DNA of 64,000 bases from CAIWXH01 sp964555675 (GCA_964555675.1 CAZKTU010000001.1:62001-126000), one strand, 5' to 3'. Shown: positions 7,563 to 17,697, numbered from the stretch's first letter. The notes: generated by a model from the letters alone, not told the origin. Translations and numbers: made by a program.

Positions 7563-8627
7563 TTAAGCAAACATTTCAAAATTATATACTACTTTAATTG
7601 GTGTTGTTCTTTTCCTAGTATATTCAGCAATAACTCCTACATTTTCTGGTTGATAAGTACCACCGATAATATTTTCTCCTAAACGAATTTGTGTATTATC
7701 TTGTAATTCTCTGTTATGAGAAATTTTCATAAATAATTGAACATATACAGGACCGTTATTAAGATCTAATGCAATATTAAATGGTGTATTAATTTTTACT
7801 CTAGAATTATTCATATCAAGTTTTGATATCATTCTTAATTCTGAATAATTATTTCCATCCCTGAAGATTCTTATCCATCTTGAACTTCTAAAATATGATA
7901 ATATAGGAGTCGTTAGATATATCCATCTACTATAAGTATAAACAGGATGGCCAGTTGTGATAGTTGCAAGACCGTTATGCAAACAATGAACATATGTAGT
8001 ATTAGGATTGAATGATATACCATCATCTATACCTAATGGCGTTTTTAATGTAACAGTACCAACTCCTCCACCTAATGCTACTGAATTAGTAATTAATGAT
8101 TTTTCACTTTCTCTACCTGTTAATGAACAAGTTAAATATATTCCGCTTCCTTCCATTTGAAGAAGAGGAAAAACAGAAGAGTATACTGTTAATGTAGTTG
8201 CGTCAAGAGCACCTGTAGCAGTTATAATACCTATTATACTATCGGTTTTAGGTACTAATCTTAAATTGATTACGTCATCTTCCATTCCAGCCTTTGCATC
8301 AAATTTTCCATTTAGTAATGATATAGGCATTTCAAGATCAAAATTATCTATAGTTGTTAACCCTATATTTTCACTGCCAGTAGCACACCCTTCTGCAATA
8401 AAACTTCTACCATGATTTGTAAAAAATCCTCCCATACTTACTTGATCTACACTAACTTTATTTTCTGAAAGGCTATCGATAATATAAGCTCCTGTAATAT
8501 TTACAGTATGAGTATTATTACTTGGACATGCTACTAATAAAGTTTCTGTTTCTGTAATTGCAGTTTTCCATGAACTTTCCGTTGTACAAAAAATAGAATG
8601 TTTATACCACGTTTTTGATTCAGACAT
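7563..8627 (-). CDS. Probable virion surface/fibre-associated protein
   Basis: 354 residues, rich in T, S, G, N and I with predicted beta strands throughout and no transmembrane segment. Composition resembles phage-like fibre and adhesin proteins and it is divergent from the 1625-residue fibre gene. The C-terminal part (from about 230) looks like a beta-sandwich, with YSRWIYLTTPILSYFRSSRW and a later NSRVKINTPFNIALDL region. I do not recognise a named family. The role as a structural partner of the fibre is inferred from composition and position. Confidence 0.6.
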   Translation of the reverse strand: MSESKTWYKHSIFCTTESSWKTAITETETLLVACPSNNTHTVNITGAYIIDSLSENKVSVDQVSMGGFFTNHGRSFIAEGCATGSENIGLTTIDNFDLEMPISLLNGKFDAKAGMEDDVINLRLVPKTDSIIGIITATGALDATTLTVYSSVFPLLQMEGSGIYLTCSLTGRESEKSLITNSVALGGGVGTVTLKTPLGIDDGISFNPNTTYVHCLHNGLATITTGHPVYTYSRWIYLTTPILSYFRSSRWIRIFRDGNNYSELRMISKLDMNNSRVKINTPFNIALDLNNGPVYVQLFMKISHNRELQDNTQIRLGENIIGGTYQPENVGVIAEYTRKRTTPIKVVYNFEMFA

Positions 8628-8710
8628 TTTGATCTATCAATTTAAAATAGATATTTCAAAATTATTAATGTATTTTATTAATATACTCGTAATGTATTTA
8701 AAGTATAATC

Positions 8711-8751
8711 TATAACTAAATATAAATTATACTTTATTATATTTAGTTATA
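8711..8751. repeat. Inverted repeat in divergent intergenic region
   Basis: Perfect 15-bp arms (8711-8725 and 8737-8751, TATAACTAAATATAA and its complement) with an 11-nt spacer, between the divergent starts at 8627 and 8777. Possible regulatory site or 5'-leader hairpin. Confidence 0.6.
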
Positions 8752-8776
8752 ATAAATATAATTTTGAATTTGTTAA

Positions 8777-11700
8777 ATGACAAGATCAAAATTATATTAT
8801 GGGGGATATCAGATAGGTAATATAGTAATAGATGGAAATACTATTTCAAGTTTAAGTGGTGATATAAATTTTAGCGTTACAGGAACTTCACAAGTAAATA
8901 TTAATTATGGCAGTACTTCAACAGTATTTGGTGGTACCGGTACAAATAGCGCGACGCAAAGAAATCCAAGGTTAGTAACTGTATCTTTAAGTGGAGGAGG
9001 CGGAGATTATATATCAATTAAAAATGCTATTGATAGTATTACAGGAGCTACATATGATACTCCATATGCAGTTAATATAGCACCTGGAATATATATGGAA
9101 GATACTATTCAATTAAAACCATATATTGATATAAATGGAAGCGGATTAAATTCTACATTTGTATATCCGAATAATATTAATGAACCTATATTTTTAGGTC
9201 AATCTTCATCTTCTATAAGAAATTTAATGTTAGTAGGATCTACCGGTGTAACTGGAACGGCGATAAAATGTATAGATCATACAACAAATTCACCATTTGT
9301 TATTGATAACGTTAAATTTGCTAAAAATAATTGTTTTATAGATGCAACTACAACTTTAACACCGACAAATTCATCAGTAATCAAATTAAATAATATTATA
9401 GCAGGTTTTGAATCTGGAATAAGTACGGGATTTAATATTCATTCTAGTAATATTACTGGAACTGTAATATTACTATCAAATGGTGGAGATACTTATAATT
9501 CATATACTGGGTCGGGTATAAATTTATTTAATATCTCAGGAGTTGGAGCTGAAGTTCATATTATAGGTATGCATAATGAACAATTATTAAATGCAGGAAA
9601 TGCAGTATATATATCTGAAGGTTCAAAATTGCATGTATCATCATCTGCATTTCATGGTTATGATACATGTTTTAATAACCCATCTGGAGGTGTTGGATGT
9701 GAACTTGAATTATCATCAAATACTATCGATGCTAATAAATTTATTTATATAGGAAATACTGGAACCACTGGTGAATATGTTGGTGAATATAATTATGATA
9801 AAATATACATATTACCATCATCGCAATTTCACGTTACTCATCATAATGATAGAATTATAACAGTTTCAACAAAAGGAGGTGATTTTTCAAGCATTGCAGC
9901 AGCGGTAAATTATATTACAAATTCTTCGGAAACTAATAGATGGGTTGTTCATATTCAACCTGGTATTTATATTGAACCTCTTATAGATTTAACAAGTAAA
10001 CCTTATGTTAATATTCGTGGTGATACCATTCAATCTGCTGTTATTAAACCAGATGGAAATCATAATATATTTGAATTAGGTGCTTTTAATGAAATAAGTT
10101 TTTTATGGTTAGAAGATGCACCTTCTGGTTATGCAGGAATATCTGTGAATAATTCAGGTGATTATTCACAAGCCCATAAAATTACATTTAATAATTGTGA
10201 TATTGGAGTTTATGTTCAATCATATGATGTAGATACATATTTCTATGGTGAATTTTTAGATACTAATGGTCAATTTACAAATGCATATAAAGTTGTTTCT
10301 AGTTTAACAGGAACTGCATATGCAAGTTTAGAAATATGTAGTTCATTTCCAACTTATATGACAGGATGTACAAATATATATGTTAGTGGAGAAAATGCAG
10401 ATGTAGATTGGGTATCTTCAGAAATAGAAGGGATAAGTGATATAGGAATCTATGTTGCAAATGGTGCTCATTTTTTTGGTAATTCGGTATCTATTATTGA
10501 CCAAAATACAGGTTTGTCAATTCCAAATATAGGTATAGCTCCTACGGCAAAGTTAATTAATGTAAATTTCAAAGATTGTATTCAAGATATTAATATTTTA
10601 CATCCTTCTACATTAGGAGTATTTCAAGGTGTTGCAACATCCTCTAAAATTACAGTAGATTCAACATCATTTATATTAAATTATTTAGATTTTACTACAG
10701 CAGGTATATATATTACTGATAATTTTAATATGAGATTCGACGATAATACAACTACAAATATAGGAGAATTAATTTTAGATCATTCAGGTATGGGATTATT
10801 AAGAGGTGGTAGTTTAACAGGTACTGGAGGGTTGAATTTAACAGTAATGACAGGAACTGGATATCTTAAAACTTCATCTACAGATATATTAAGAGAATTT
10901 TCATGGAATCCTACCGGTATTACATTGACTGCAAATAGTGAAAACTATATATATTTTAATGAAAATGGAATATTGTCAAAAAGTTCAAACAGGCCTAATA
11001 CAATTAATAATATATTATTAGGTAGAGTAATCACAAATAATTCTAATATTGAATTAATTAATGATACACCATTACTTATACATCATTATATTAATAATCA
11101 TGATACTTTTTTACGTGATGGTTTAGGAAGTATATATCACAGTGGAGGAATCGTAACAGAAAATATTACACCTTTTCATTTAAATGTTTCAAGTGGAGTA
11201 TATTTTTATGCAAATACTAAATTTACTCCCGCTGGAGGGGCTAATATTAATTTCGATCAATATTATATGAATGGAACTGGTGGATGGAACATATCAACAA
11301 CTAATACTATATTGAGTAAATATGATAATACGACAGGGGCGTTAATTGATGTAGATTCTGGTAAATTTACTAAGCATACATTATATCAAAGTTCGAGTGG
11401 TATATATGAGAAATATTTTCTTGTAATGGGACAAACACAATATTCTACTCTCGTAGAAGCAGAAGGAGCAGATTTACCAATACCTCCGTTCTATTTTGAT
11501 GATGGTATAGTAAGTATTGCATCTATAATTATAGATGGTCCTTCTAGTTCAAATATAATTGAGATAATAGATATAAGACCTGTTATAGGATATAAAGCAA
11601 CAGGAGTTTCAGTATCTTCGGTTCATTCAAATCTATTAGGATTATCTGCTGATGATCATACACAATATATATTAACAAATGGAGGGCGAGTTATGACAGG

Positions 11701-13654
11701 TAATTTACAATTAGGTAGTAATAATATTACAGGTGTAAATTTAATAAATGGTGTTCAAGTAGAATCTCACGCTTCAAGACATTTACCGAATGGAAGTGAT
11801 CCTATTGCAACAGATATACCAGTAAGTATCGGTAGTGCAAATTCTGCAGGTATTGCAAATTCTTTTTCAAGATCTGATCATGTTCATGCATTTGATATTA
11901 ATAATTTAATAACAACTACCGTTGCAACAGGTTCTACAGATTATATACCAATATATAATGCTGGTACTGGGCAAAATCGTAAAATATTAGTCGAAACTTT
12001 ATCAAATGTATATTTGAAAAAAGACGGGTCGTCTACTATAGGAGGCAGCTTCAATTTTAACGGTTATAATATTACAGGTGTAGGTAGTTTATATTCTTCA
12101 AATATTAACGGTAATATAATAATAGGAAGTAACATAAGTAGCACAGGAGGACTAGTTGCTTCTGATATTCAAGTTACAGGAAATATTACAGGTTGTAATA
12201 ATTTTTATACTATTAATGCATATGGTAATAATATTAATTTCACAGGAACATCTACATTACCAACTATTAATAATACTACACTTACATCATCTACTATAAA
12301 TAATACTTCATTATATACTAATACTATGACAGGTGCTAACATTAATTTTACAGGTACTTCAAGATTGACAAATATTAATTCAACAACAATCAATTCAACG
12401 AATATTTATATTACAAATATTACAGGAAATGGTGCTAATTTTACAGGAACAAGCATTCTTAATAATATTTCTAATAATACGATATATACTAATACTATGA
12501 CAGGTACTAATATTAATTTTACTGGAACATCTGTACTGAATACAATAAATAATACTACACTTACATCTTCTACTATAAATAATACTTCGTTGTATACTAA
12601 TACTATGACAGGTTCAAATGCTAATTTTACTGGAACAACTATATTGAATATATTAAATTCAACAAATATTAATGTTAATACTATGACGGGAAACGGTGCT
12701 AATTTTACTGGAACATCTATATTGAATACATTAAATTCATCAAATATTAATGTTAATACTATGACAGGAGATGGTGCTAATTTTACTGGAACTAGTAAAT
12801 TTAATATATTAAATAGTACTAATCAATATTCGACCAATAGTTACGGTATCAATTTTAATGGAGAAAATGCTAATTTTACTGGAACTTCAACATTTAATAT
12901 ATTAAATGTAAGTTCATTTTCTGTACCAAATATATATATAAATACTATTACAGGAAGTACTGCTAATTTTACAGGAACTAGTTATATAGCGTCGATTTCA
13001 GGATGTAATAGTATTAATGGAATATCAATAAATACTCATGCTTCTCGGCATCAACCAGATGGTATCGATGGGTTGCTGTGTGGTCTACCAGTATCAATTA
13101 CAACAGCAAATAATACTGGAACTGCAAATACTTTTGCAAGGTCTGATCATACACATGATATTGATATTAATGGAATGACAGTTGGAAGTGTTGTCGATAC
13201 TGCAAATGATTATATTCCAATGTATGACAGTTCTTTAGGAACAACAATTAAAATCGTTCCTGATGATTTTGACCCGTTTGGTAAATATTTTTCTTTTATA
13301 GGACCTTCTGTAACAGGAACAAATTCGTCATCTAATTTACAAACTATATTAACATATACAACTCCTGTTCTTTCTATTGGAACTTATAGAGTTGCAACAA
13401 ATTTTAATTGGGCATATGGTAGTACTACAACTTCAAGAAATTTTATCGCACAGTTATTAATTGACGGTACTGTAGTATGGAATTTTAAATCTTCTATAAA
13501 TATCGCTACTGAATTACTTTCTGCATGTGGATTTGTTTTTTCAACATTTGCTACAGCATCCGCTCATACATTTTTATTACGATATGGAACTAATACTCCT
13601 GGTACAAGTGCAACGATAGCAAATGCTCATATAGAAGTATGGAGAGTAAGTTAA
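8777..13654 (+). CDS. Giant fibre/adhesin: beta-helix modules, tail-fibre-like repeats, beta-sandwich head
   Basis: 1625 residues, extremely rich in T, N, S, G and I. Two similar pectate-lyase-like (right-handed beta-helix) modules start at about residues 65 (RLVTVSLSGGGGDYISIKNA) and 357 (RIITVSTKGGDFSSIAAAV). A phage-tail-fibre-like region around 955-1050 holds ADDHTQYILTNGGRVMTGNL and HASRHLPNGSDPI with a DHVH motif; the same HASRH..DHTH module recurs near 1415-1460. Residues about 1155-1405 are a degenerate ladder of NTMTGxxANFTGTSxLN repeats. The C-terminal ~125 residues look like a C1q/TNF-type jelly roll. This architecture fits a long trimeric virion fibre that binds glycans. Gene fusion or transfer from phage-like fibres is plausible. 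Confidence 0.8.
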   Translation: MTRSKLYYGGYQIGNIVIDGNTISSLSGDINFSVTGTSQVNINYGSTSTVFGGTGTNSATQRNPRLVTVSLSGGGGDYISIKNAIDSITGATYDTPYAVNIAPGIYMEDTIQLKPYIDINGSGLNSTFVYPNNINEPIFLGQSSSSIRNLMLVGSTGVTGTAIKCIDHTTNSPFVIDNVKFAKNNCFIDATTTLTPTNSSVIKLNNIIAGFESGISTGFNIHSSNITGTVILLSNGGDTYNSYTGSGINLFNISGVGAEVHIIGMHNEQLLNAGNAVYISEGSKLHVSSSAFHGYDTCFNNPSGGVGCELELSSNTIDANKFIYIGNTGTTGEYVGEYNYDKIYILPSSQFHVTHHNDRIITVSTKGGDFSSIAAAVNYITNSSETNRWVVHIQPGIYIEPLIDLTSKPYVNIRGDTIQSAVIKPDGNHNIFELGAFNEISFLWLEDAPSGYAGISVNNSGDYSQAHKITFNNCDIGVYVQSYDVDTYFYGEFLDTNGQFTNAYKVVSSLTGTAYASLEICSSFPTYMTGCTNIYVSGENADVDWVSSEIEGISDIGIYVANGAHFFGNSVSIIDQNTGLSIPNIGIAPTAKLINVNFKDCIQDINILHPSTLGVFQGVATSSKITVDSTSFILNYLDFTTAGIYITDNFNMRFDDNTTTNIGELILDHSGMGLLRGGSLTGTGGLNLTVMTGTGYLKTSSTDILREFSWNPTGITLTANSENYIYFNENGILSKSSNRPNTINNILLGRVITNNSNIELINDTPLLIHHYINNHDTFLRDGLGSIYHSGGIVTENITPFHLNVSSGVYFYANTKFTPAGGANINFDQYYMNGTGGWNISTTNTILSKYDNTTGALIDVDSGKFTKHTLYQSSSGIYEKYFLVMGQTQYSTLVEAEGADLPIPPFYFDDGIVSIASIIIDGPSSSNIIEIIDIRPVIGYKATGVSVSSVHSNLLGLSADDHTQYILTNGGRVMTGNLQLGSNNITGVNLINGVQVESHASRHLPNGSDPIATDIPVSIGSANSAGIANSFSRSDHVHAFDINNLITTTVATGSTDYIPIYNAGTGQNRKILVETLSNVYLKKDGSSTIGGSFNFNGYNITGVGSLYSSNINGNIIIGSNISSTGGLVASDIQVTGNITGCNNFYTINAYGNNINFTGTSTLPTINNTTLTSSTINNTSLYTNTMTGANINFTGTSRLTNINSTTINSTNIYITNITGNGANFTGTSILNNISNNTIYTNTMTGTNINFTGTSVLNTINNTTLTSSTINNTSLYTNTMTGSNANFTGTTILNILNSTNINVNTMTGNGANFTGTSILNTLNSSNINVNTMTGDGANFTGTSKFNILNSTNQYSTNSYGINFNGENANFTGTSTFNILNVSSFSVPNIYINTITGSTANFTGTSYIASISGCNSINGISINTHASRHQPDGIDGLLCGLPVSITTANNTGTANTFARSDHTHDIDINGMTVGSVVDTANDYIPMYDSSLGTTIKIVPDDFDPFGKYFSFIGPSVTGTNSSSNLQTILTYTTPVLSIGTYRVATNFNWAYGSTTTSRNFIAQLLIDGTVVWNFKSSINIATELLSACGFVFSTFATASAHTFLLRYGTNTPGTSATIANAHIEVWRVS

Positions 13655-13676
13655 TCATTAAAATAATATTAAATAT

Positions 13677-13693
13677 ATTACTTATTAAGTAAT
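13677..13693. terminator. Palindromic hairpin terminator (ACTT/AAGT variant)
   Basis: Stem ATTACTT/AAGTAAT, loop ATT. After the fibre gene and 4 nt before the next start codon. Confidence 0.7.
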
Positions 13694-13696
13694 AAA

Positions 13697-14284
13697 ATGA
13701 CAACTATTACAAAGAAAATACAAGATTTTACTTCAGGATTTGATTTTGATCAATTTAATATTGAAATATCTGAATCTTCTTTATCAAGTTGTTATACCGG
13801 AGAAATTAATAGATATGGAGATGATATTAATATATTTTTTAATACTACGTTAACTACGGAACAAATTTCTTATTTAGATACGATTGTTAATAATCATGTT
13901 CCTGATCCTTATATACATTTGAAAGGTTCAGATATTTTAATCTCTGATTCTAATGCTTATACAAATTTATCTCAATATAAGAATGTATTAAATTTTAGAT
14001 ATAAAGGGAAATCTGTCATAGGTTATCCTACAAAAATAATTATCATTGCTATGATAGAAGACGGTGCAACTAATGGTTCAATTAGAATATATGATATAAC
14101 AAATAATAAAGTTATAACAGAATATTCAAATATTACTTCAAAAATTCCAATGACTATGTTAATACCACTAGGAAATAAGATAGATTATCCACTTCTTGAA
14201 GCAGATTTTTCAATTCAATTAAAAATAAATTCTACAATTCCATCAAAAAAAATATTTTTAAAATCTATTGAATTTGAATTTTAA
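13697..14284 (+). CDS. Hypothetical protein, probable fibre-cassette partner
   Basis: 195 residues, predicted mostly beta, with composition (N, T, I, S rich) like the preceding fibre. It lies 42 nt downstream of the fibre gene in the same direction. The regular strands, e.g. TKIIIIAMIEDGATNGSIRIYD near 113-134, suggest a beta-sandwich. It could be an attachment or chaperone-like partner of the fibre; this is inference from context only. Confidence 0.6.
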   Translation: MTTITKKIQDFTSGFDFDQFNIEISESSLSSCYTGEINRYGDDINIFFNTTLTTEQISYLDTIVNNHVPDPYIHLKGSDILISDSNAYTNLSQYKNVLNFRYKGKSVIGYPTKIIIIAMIEDGATNGSIRIYDITNNKVITEYSNITSKIPMTMLIPLGNKIDYPLLEADFSIQLKINSTIPSKKIFLKSIEFEF

Positions 14285-14310
14285 TTTACAATAAATTTTA
14301 TTGTAAATTA
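14282..14310. terminator. Strong hairpin terminator of different sequence
   Basis: 14-bp arms TAATTTACAATAAA / TTTATTGTAAATTA around a single central T, overlapping the stop codon at 14282-14284. It replaces the usual ACTC/GAGT hairpin here. Confidence 0.7.
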
Positions 14311-14455
14311 TCAAAGTATCAATAAAATCTATTGTAATAAAAAAATGAAAAAAAATTAATTAAAATTATTTTAAAAAATTTGTTTCGAATAATAAAATAT
14401 TCACCTTTTTTAAACCACTTATTAACCTTACATTAGCTTTTACAATAATCTAAAA

Positions 14456-15589
14456 ATGTCAGGAAATTCAGATTTTATTATCCTTGATTTTGTTAATCAC
14501 AATTATGAAGTATCTCCTTTACCTTACAACAAGGAAAATATTGTTGCAGGAGGAATCAGAAGTTATGAGATCCAACGAGAAGGGACAACTTCTCGACAGT
14601 ATTCTTATTCTGTTAAATATAGAATGATGAATGGTGTTCTTGTCGATATCTATGTTCAAGCTCCAGAACAGAGAGTTTTTGGTATTACACCAAATTATGT
14701 TGCTATGAAGCCAAAAGTTCCTGAAAATTTTAAGGGTTATCAAATGACATATCCTATGTGTTCTCTTCAAACATTTAAAAATAAAACTAAAGCAGAAAAG
14801 GCTTGGTATCAATTTAATGATGATGTTTGGACTGTTATTCGAGATTTTCTTCTTGAAGAAGTCGAGAAAGATGTTCCTGACCTTCCAGCACCCACAGTTA
14901 ACAGTTTTATGGGATGTATGAAACATAAGGATTATCGTAAAGCTATTAAACCAATTTATGATTTTGGAAATGTTAAAGATTCTAAACCTCCAAGACCAGA
15001 TACTGATAAACCAGAAAAAATGTATATCCCTCTACATGGAAAAGTTGATAATAAAACTTTTGAATTTAAAAACATGACTGATGTTTATACAGTTAATGGT
15101 AAGGAATTCGATTATAGAAGATTAATCTATTCTGAACAAAATAAGTTAACATGGGATATTTTACCTGTTTTTAAATTAGATGATGGTTATCTTGGTGCTC
15201 ATGCAAGTAATCCTCATGGTGCATCAATCAAGTATCTTGTTAAAGAATTATGTGTTAAGCCTGTATCTTCTAATGGAGGAGTAATTCAGAAACGACTTGG
15301 AAAGGCACCAGTTTCAACTTCTACCGAAGAAGAGGGTTACGAACCTGAAACAGATGATAATAGTAGTGTTGCTACACCTTCAGATTTACTCGCAAATCTT
15401 GTTAAGTCTAACTCAGCAAAAAATCCGGTAGCATCGACTAGTAATGAAACTGATGGTATGGCAATGGATCCTCCTGAAATTGATGAACCTAAACAATCTG
15501 CACCAATGCCTAGGATTAAAACTACAACAAAAGCATCACTTAAAACAACCGTACCTAAAACTACAATCCCTAAAGCAGACCCTCAATAA
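14456..15589 (+). CDS. Conserved virion-type protein of unknown function (possibly DUF2738-like)
   Basis: 377 residues. A folded N-terminal ~285 residues is followed by an acidic, Ser/Thr-rich then Lys/Pro/Thr-rich disordered tail (about 285-377, with TTTKASLKTTVPKTTIPKA). It is less AT-rich and has a more balanced amino-acid composition than its neighbours, typical of highly expressed late virion proteins. The core resembles a widespread giant-virus family I tentatively link to DUF2738; an ssDNA-binding role has also crossed my mind but is unsupported. An A-rich stretch with AAAAATGAAA lies rather far upstream (14341). Confidence 0.55.
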   Translation: MSGNSDFIILDFVNHNYEVSPLPYNKENIVAGGIRSYEIQREGTTSRQYSYSVKYRMMNGVLVDIYVQAPEQRVFGITPNYVAMKPKVPENFKGYQMTYPMCSLQTFKNKTKAEKAWYQFNDDVWTVIRDFLLEEVEKDVPDLPAPTVNSFMGCMKHKDYRKAIKPIYDFGNVKDSKPPRPDTDKPEKMYIPLHGKVDNKTFEFKNMTDVYTVNGKEFDYRRLIYSEQNKLTWDILPVFKLDDGYLGAHASNPHGASIKYLVKELCVKPVSSNGGVIQKRLGKAPVSTSTEEEGYEPETDDNSSVATPSDLLANLVKSNSAKNPVASTSNETDGMAMDPPEIDEPKQSAPMPRIKTTTKASLKTTVPKTTIPKADPQ

Positions 15590-15609
15590 TTTTATCTAAA
15601 TCTTTGAAT

Positions 15610-15624
15610 TTACTCATTGAGTAA
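15610..15624. terminator. Palindromic hairpin terminator
   Basis: Stem TTACTC/GAGTAA, loop ATT. Between convergent stops at 15589 and 15632. Confidence 0.75.
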
Positions 15625-15631
15625 TAATATA

Positions 15632-16087
15632 TTAATTTGCCCAGCATTTAACATATCTTAATACGTCTATTTTTTCTGATTGAGATAAATTATATGTATC
15701 CATATAATGCAAAACACCTTTAAAATCATTTGTATATTTTATATATACATCATATGATATAATTAATATTTTAGCATTTAATAGATGTAATCTACCTTTA
15801 AAAAATCTTTTATTTTCTGCTGCATTTATCAATGTAGAAACATCAAGATTTGAAGTTAATTTTACAAGAGCATCCTTTATTTTTGTTTTTGTTACCTCCT
15901 CCCTAGTTTTACCTTGAAAATGATAAATATCACTGTATCCGCTAGATTGTTTAATATCAACAATTTCTACTTTTTTTTCTTCAGTTTTTATATACTCGTC
16001 ATCATCGTCGCCGCCATGATATTTATTTGATAATTCTTCATTTCCCATTTCTTCGGCGAGCAATCTAAGATCATAGTCATCTTCCAT
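15632..16087 (-). CDS. Hypothetical acidic protein
   Basis: 151 residues. An acidic N-terminal ~45 residues (GGDDDDEY) precedes a helical region (about 60-150) ending in VLRYVKCWAN. No family recognised. Divergent from the HMG-like gene with a 49-nt spacer. Confidence 0.65.
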   Translation of the reverse strand: MEDDYDLRLLAEEMGNEELSNKYHGGDDDDEYIKTEEKKVEIVDIKQSSGYSDIYHFQGKTREEVTKTKIKDALVKLTSNLDVSTLINAAENKRFFKGRLHLLNAKILIISYDVYIKYTNDFKGVLHYMDTYNLSQSEKIDVLRYVKCWAN

Positions 16088-16136
16088 TTTTTATTTAATA
16101 AATTTTATTAATATTTATTTTATTATTATAATAAAA

Positions 16137-16448
16137 ATGCCAAGAAAAGTAAAATTATTTGAAGAGGAAACTGCTGAAGTATCATGCATTGCCGGTGACA
16201 GAAAAGCTGCTGAGCCAAAAACTAGACGAAGATCTAAAAGTCCCAGTAAACCTAAAGAACCCAAGGATCCTAATAAACCAAAGAGAGCCCCTACTGCATA
16301 TAATACTTATATGCAACTTAAACTTGCTGAACTTAAAGAACAGTATCCTGCATTATCTCATAAAGAAAGATGGGCTATGGCTACTTCTGATTGGCCCAAG
16401 GGTGATAAAGAAGCTCAAACTGCATTACTTGCCCAAATGCAACAATAA
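16137..16448 (+). CDS. HMG-box/YABBY-like DNA-binding protein
   Basis: 103 residues. A basic linker (about 28-52: KTRRRSKSPSKPKEPKDPNK) is followed by PKRAPTAYNTYMQLKLAEL and a second helix KERWAMATSDWPKG. This is the start and core of an HMG-box/YABBY-like fold, in which PKRAP-x-A-Y-x-x-Y/F-M is diagnostic. Likely binds and bends or packages DNA, in the virion or the viral factory. Codon use is less AT-rich than neighbouring unknown genes, as in the two adjacent virion-type genes. Confidence 0.78.
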   Translation: MPRKVKLFEEETAEVSCIAGDRKAAEPKTRRRSKSPSKPKEPKDPNKPKRAPTAYNTYMQLKLAELKEQYPALSHKERWAMATSDWPKGDKEAQTALLAQMQQ

Positions 16449-16498
16449 TTGAAACTTAAAGAAAAACTATTAAATAATAAATTAATTATTCTACGACC

Positions 16499-17296
16499 AT
16501 GACAACAGAAGAAGCATTTTTTAAGATGGATACTTTAGTTCCGATTCAACAAGCATATTGTAATATGGAGTTTAGAATTTTTAAAGAACCAAAAGCGACA
16601 AAAACCGGAAATAAATGTTATGGACTTTGGAAATTCAAGGGTGCTCACATGTCAAAATCGGTAGCAGAAACAGAAGCAGAAAATAGTATTAAGAAGGGGG
16701 AATTTGTAGGTTCTATCAAATGTAGACCTTCCGGTATGTGGCATCCAATTATGGATGCAGTTGAAGGGGAACTAATGATTGACGTATCAGATAAGAATTC
16801 AGAAAGCAAAGAAAAAAATTTAGAATTAAGAACTAAAGCTGCATATGAAAAGAAAGAGGAACAAGAAAGGATCATTCGTGAAATTAGAGAAAATGAAAAG
16901 TTACTCAAGGACGATTCAATGCACGACCCTGAAACACTGAATTATTTTACAATGAAACGAGTCACAGAAAAGGAACTTTCAGAAAATGCTGCAATTCTTA
17001 GAAATAAATTGTTAGATATTGAAGAGAAATTAAATATGACAAGAGAAATTATCTATACTTCAAGCGTTGCTCATCCTGATTACGATTCTCAGTGGGTGTA
17101 TAATTACAATAATTCACCTATGGGAAGAAAGGCATCTGGTCTTCCAGATTATATTCATAGTGATAGACTTGTTAAAGAATATAATGAATGGGTTTCAAAG
17201 TTTCATCCTCAAGTAACTACTACTGAAGAACAAGTAACTACTACTGAAGAACAAGTAACTACTACTGAAGAACAAGTAACTACTACTGAAGTATAA
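16499..17296 (+). CDS. Conserved giant-virus protein with coiled coil and VTTTEEQ tail repeats
   Basis: 265 residues. The N-terminal ~95 residues form a globular region (CYGLWKFKGAHMSKSVAE, RPSGMWHPIMDAVEG). Then comes a strongly charged coiled coil (about 98-182) and a short segment with Gly and aromatic residues. The C-terminus is VTTTEEQ-type repeats encoded by four 18-nt units (17211-17293). Probably a virion or factory protein similar to a mimivirus family (possibly DUF5832). No enzyme motif. Confidence 0.6.
   Translation: MTTEEAFFKMDTLVPIQQAYCNMEFRIFKEPKATKTGNKCYGLWKFKGAHMSKSVAETEAENSIKKGEFVGSIKCRPSGMWHPIMDAVEGELMIDVSDKNSESKEKNLELRTKAAYEKKEEQERIIREIRENEKLLKDDSMHDPETLNYFTMKRVTEKELSENAAILRNKLLDIEEKLNMTREIIYTSSVAHPDYDSQWVYNYNNSPMGRKASGLPDYIHSDRLVKEYNEWVSKFHPQVTTTEEQVTTTEEQVTTTEEQVTTTEV
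17211..17293 (+). repeat. 18-nt (6-codon) tandem repeat at gene end
   Basis: Four in-frame copies of a unit containing GTAACTACTACTGAAGAA at the 3' end of the preceding gene; the last copy is interrupted by the stop codon. Confidence 0.85.
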
Positions 17297-17303
17297 TTAT
17301 ATT

Positions 17304-17320
17304 ATTACTCATTGAGTAAT
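17304..17320. terminator. Palindromic hairpin terminator
   Basis: Stem ATTACTC/GAGTAAT, loop ATT. Between convergent stops at 17296 and 17324. Confidence 0.75.
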
Positions 17321-17323
17321 ATT

Positions 17324-17647
17324 TTATAAATTATTTGAAAATTCATCACTATCAATATTAAATTCAATATTTAAATTTGGTATTGACCTATCTATAGAGT
17401 ATTCATCATTGAACTCTGATTTTTTGGTATTTAATGAGTTATTAATATTTAATGTTAACATTTCATTAAATCTGTCAAATAATATATCATCAATATTAGT
17501 ACTATTTTTACTAAATGTAACTCTAATATATTTATTTTTTACAACCATATTTTCTATCATAAAACCATTATATTTAGTATATAACATTACTTTTTTCAAT
17601 GCATGATTAATATCTTGAAAAAAGAATCGTTTAATAAATCTAACCAT
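17324..17647 (-). CDS. Hypothetical protein
   Basis: 107 residues, basic N-terminus (MVRFIKRFFFQ), then beta/alpha mix and an acidic C-terminus. No family recognised. An AAAAATGA motif about 50 nt upstream overlaps the end of the RNase H gene. Confidence 0.6.
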   Translation of the reverse strand: MVRFIKRFFFQDINHALKKVMLYTKYNGFMIENMVVKNKYIRVTFSKNSTNIDDILFDRFNEMLTLNINNSLNTKKSEFNDEYSIDRSIPNLNIEFNIDSDEFSNNL

Positions 17648-17649
17648 TT

Positions 17650-17666
17650 ATTATTCTTTGAATAAT
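17650..17666. terminator. Palindromic hairpin terminator (ATTC/GAAT variant, TTT loop)
   Basis: Stem ATTATTC/GAATAAT, loop TTT. Downstream of the RNase H stop (17708) and 3 nt before the start at 17647. Confidence 0.6.
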
Positions 17667-17697
17667 CGAAAATTTATTTAATTAAAATTTGTATTAA

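Noticed and set aside
12205..12393. Minus-strand 62-codon frame in the fibre gene
   Set aside because: Shadow of the NFTGTS repeats on the opposite strand.
16159..16452. 97-codon frame overlapping the HMG-like gene
   Set aside because: Shadow frame; the HMG/YABBY motif and composition support the 16137 frame.
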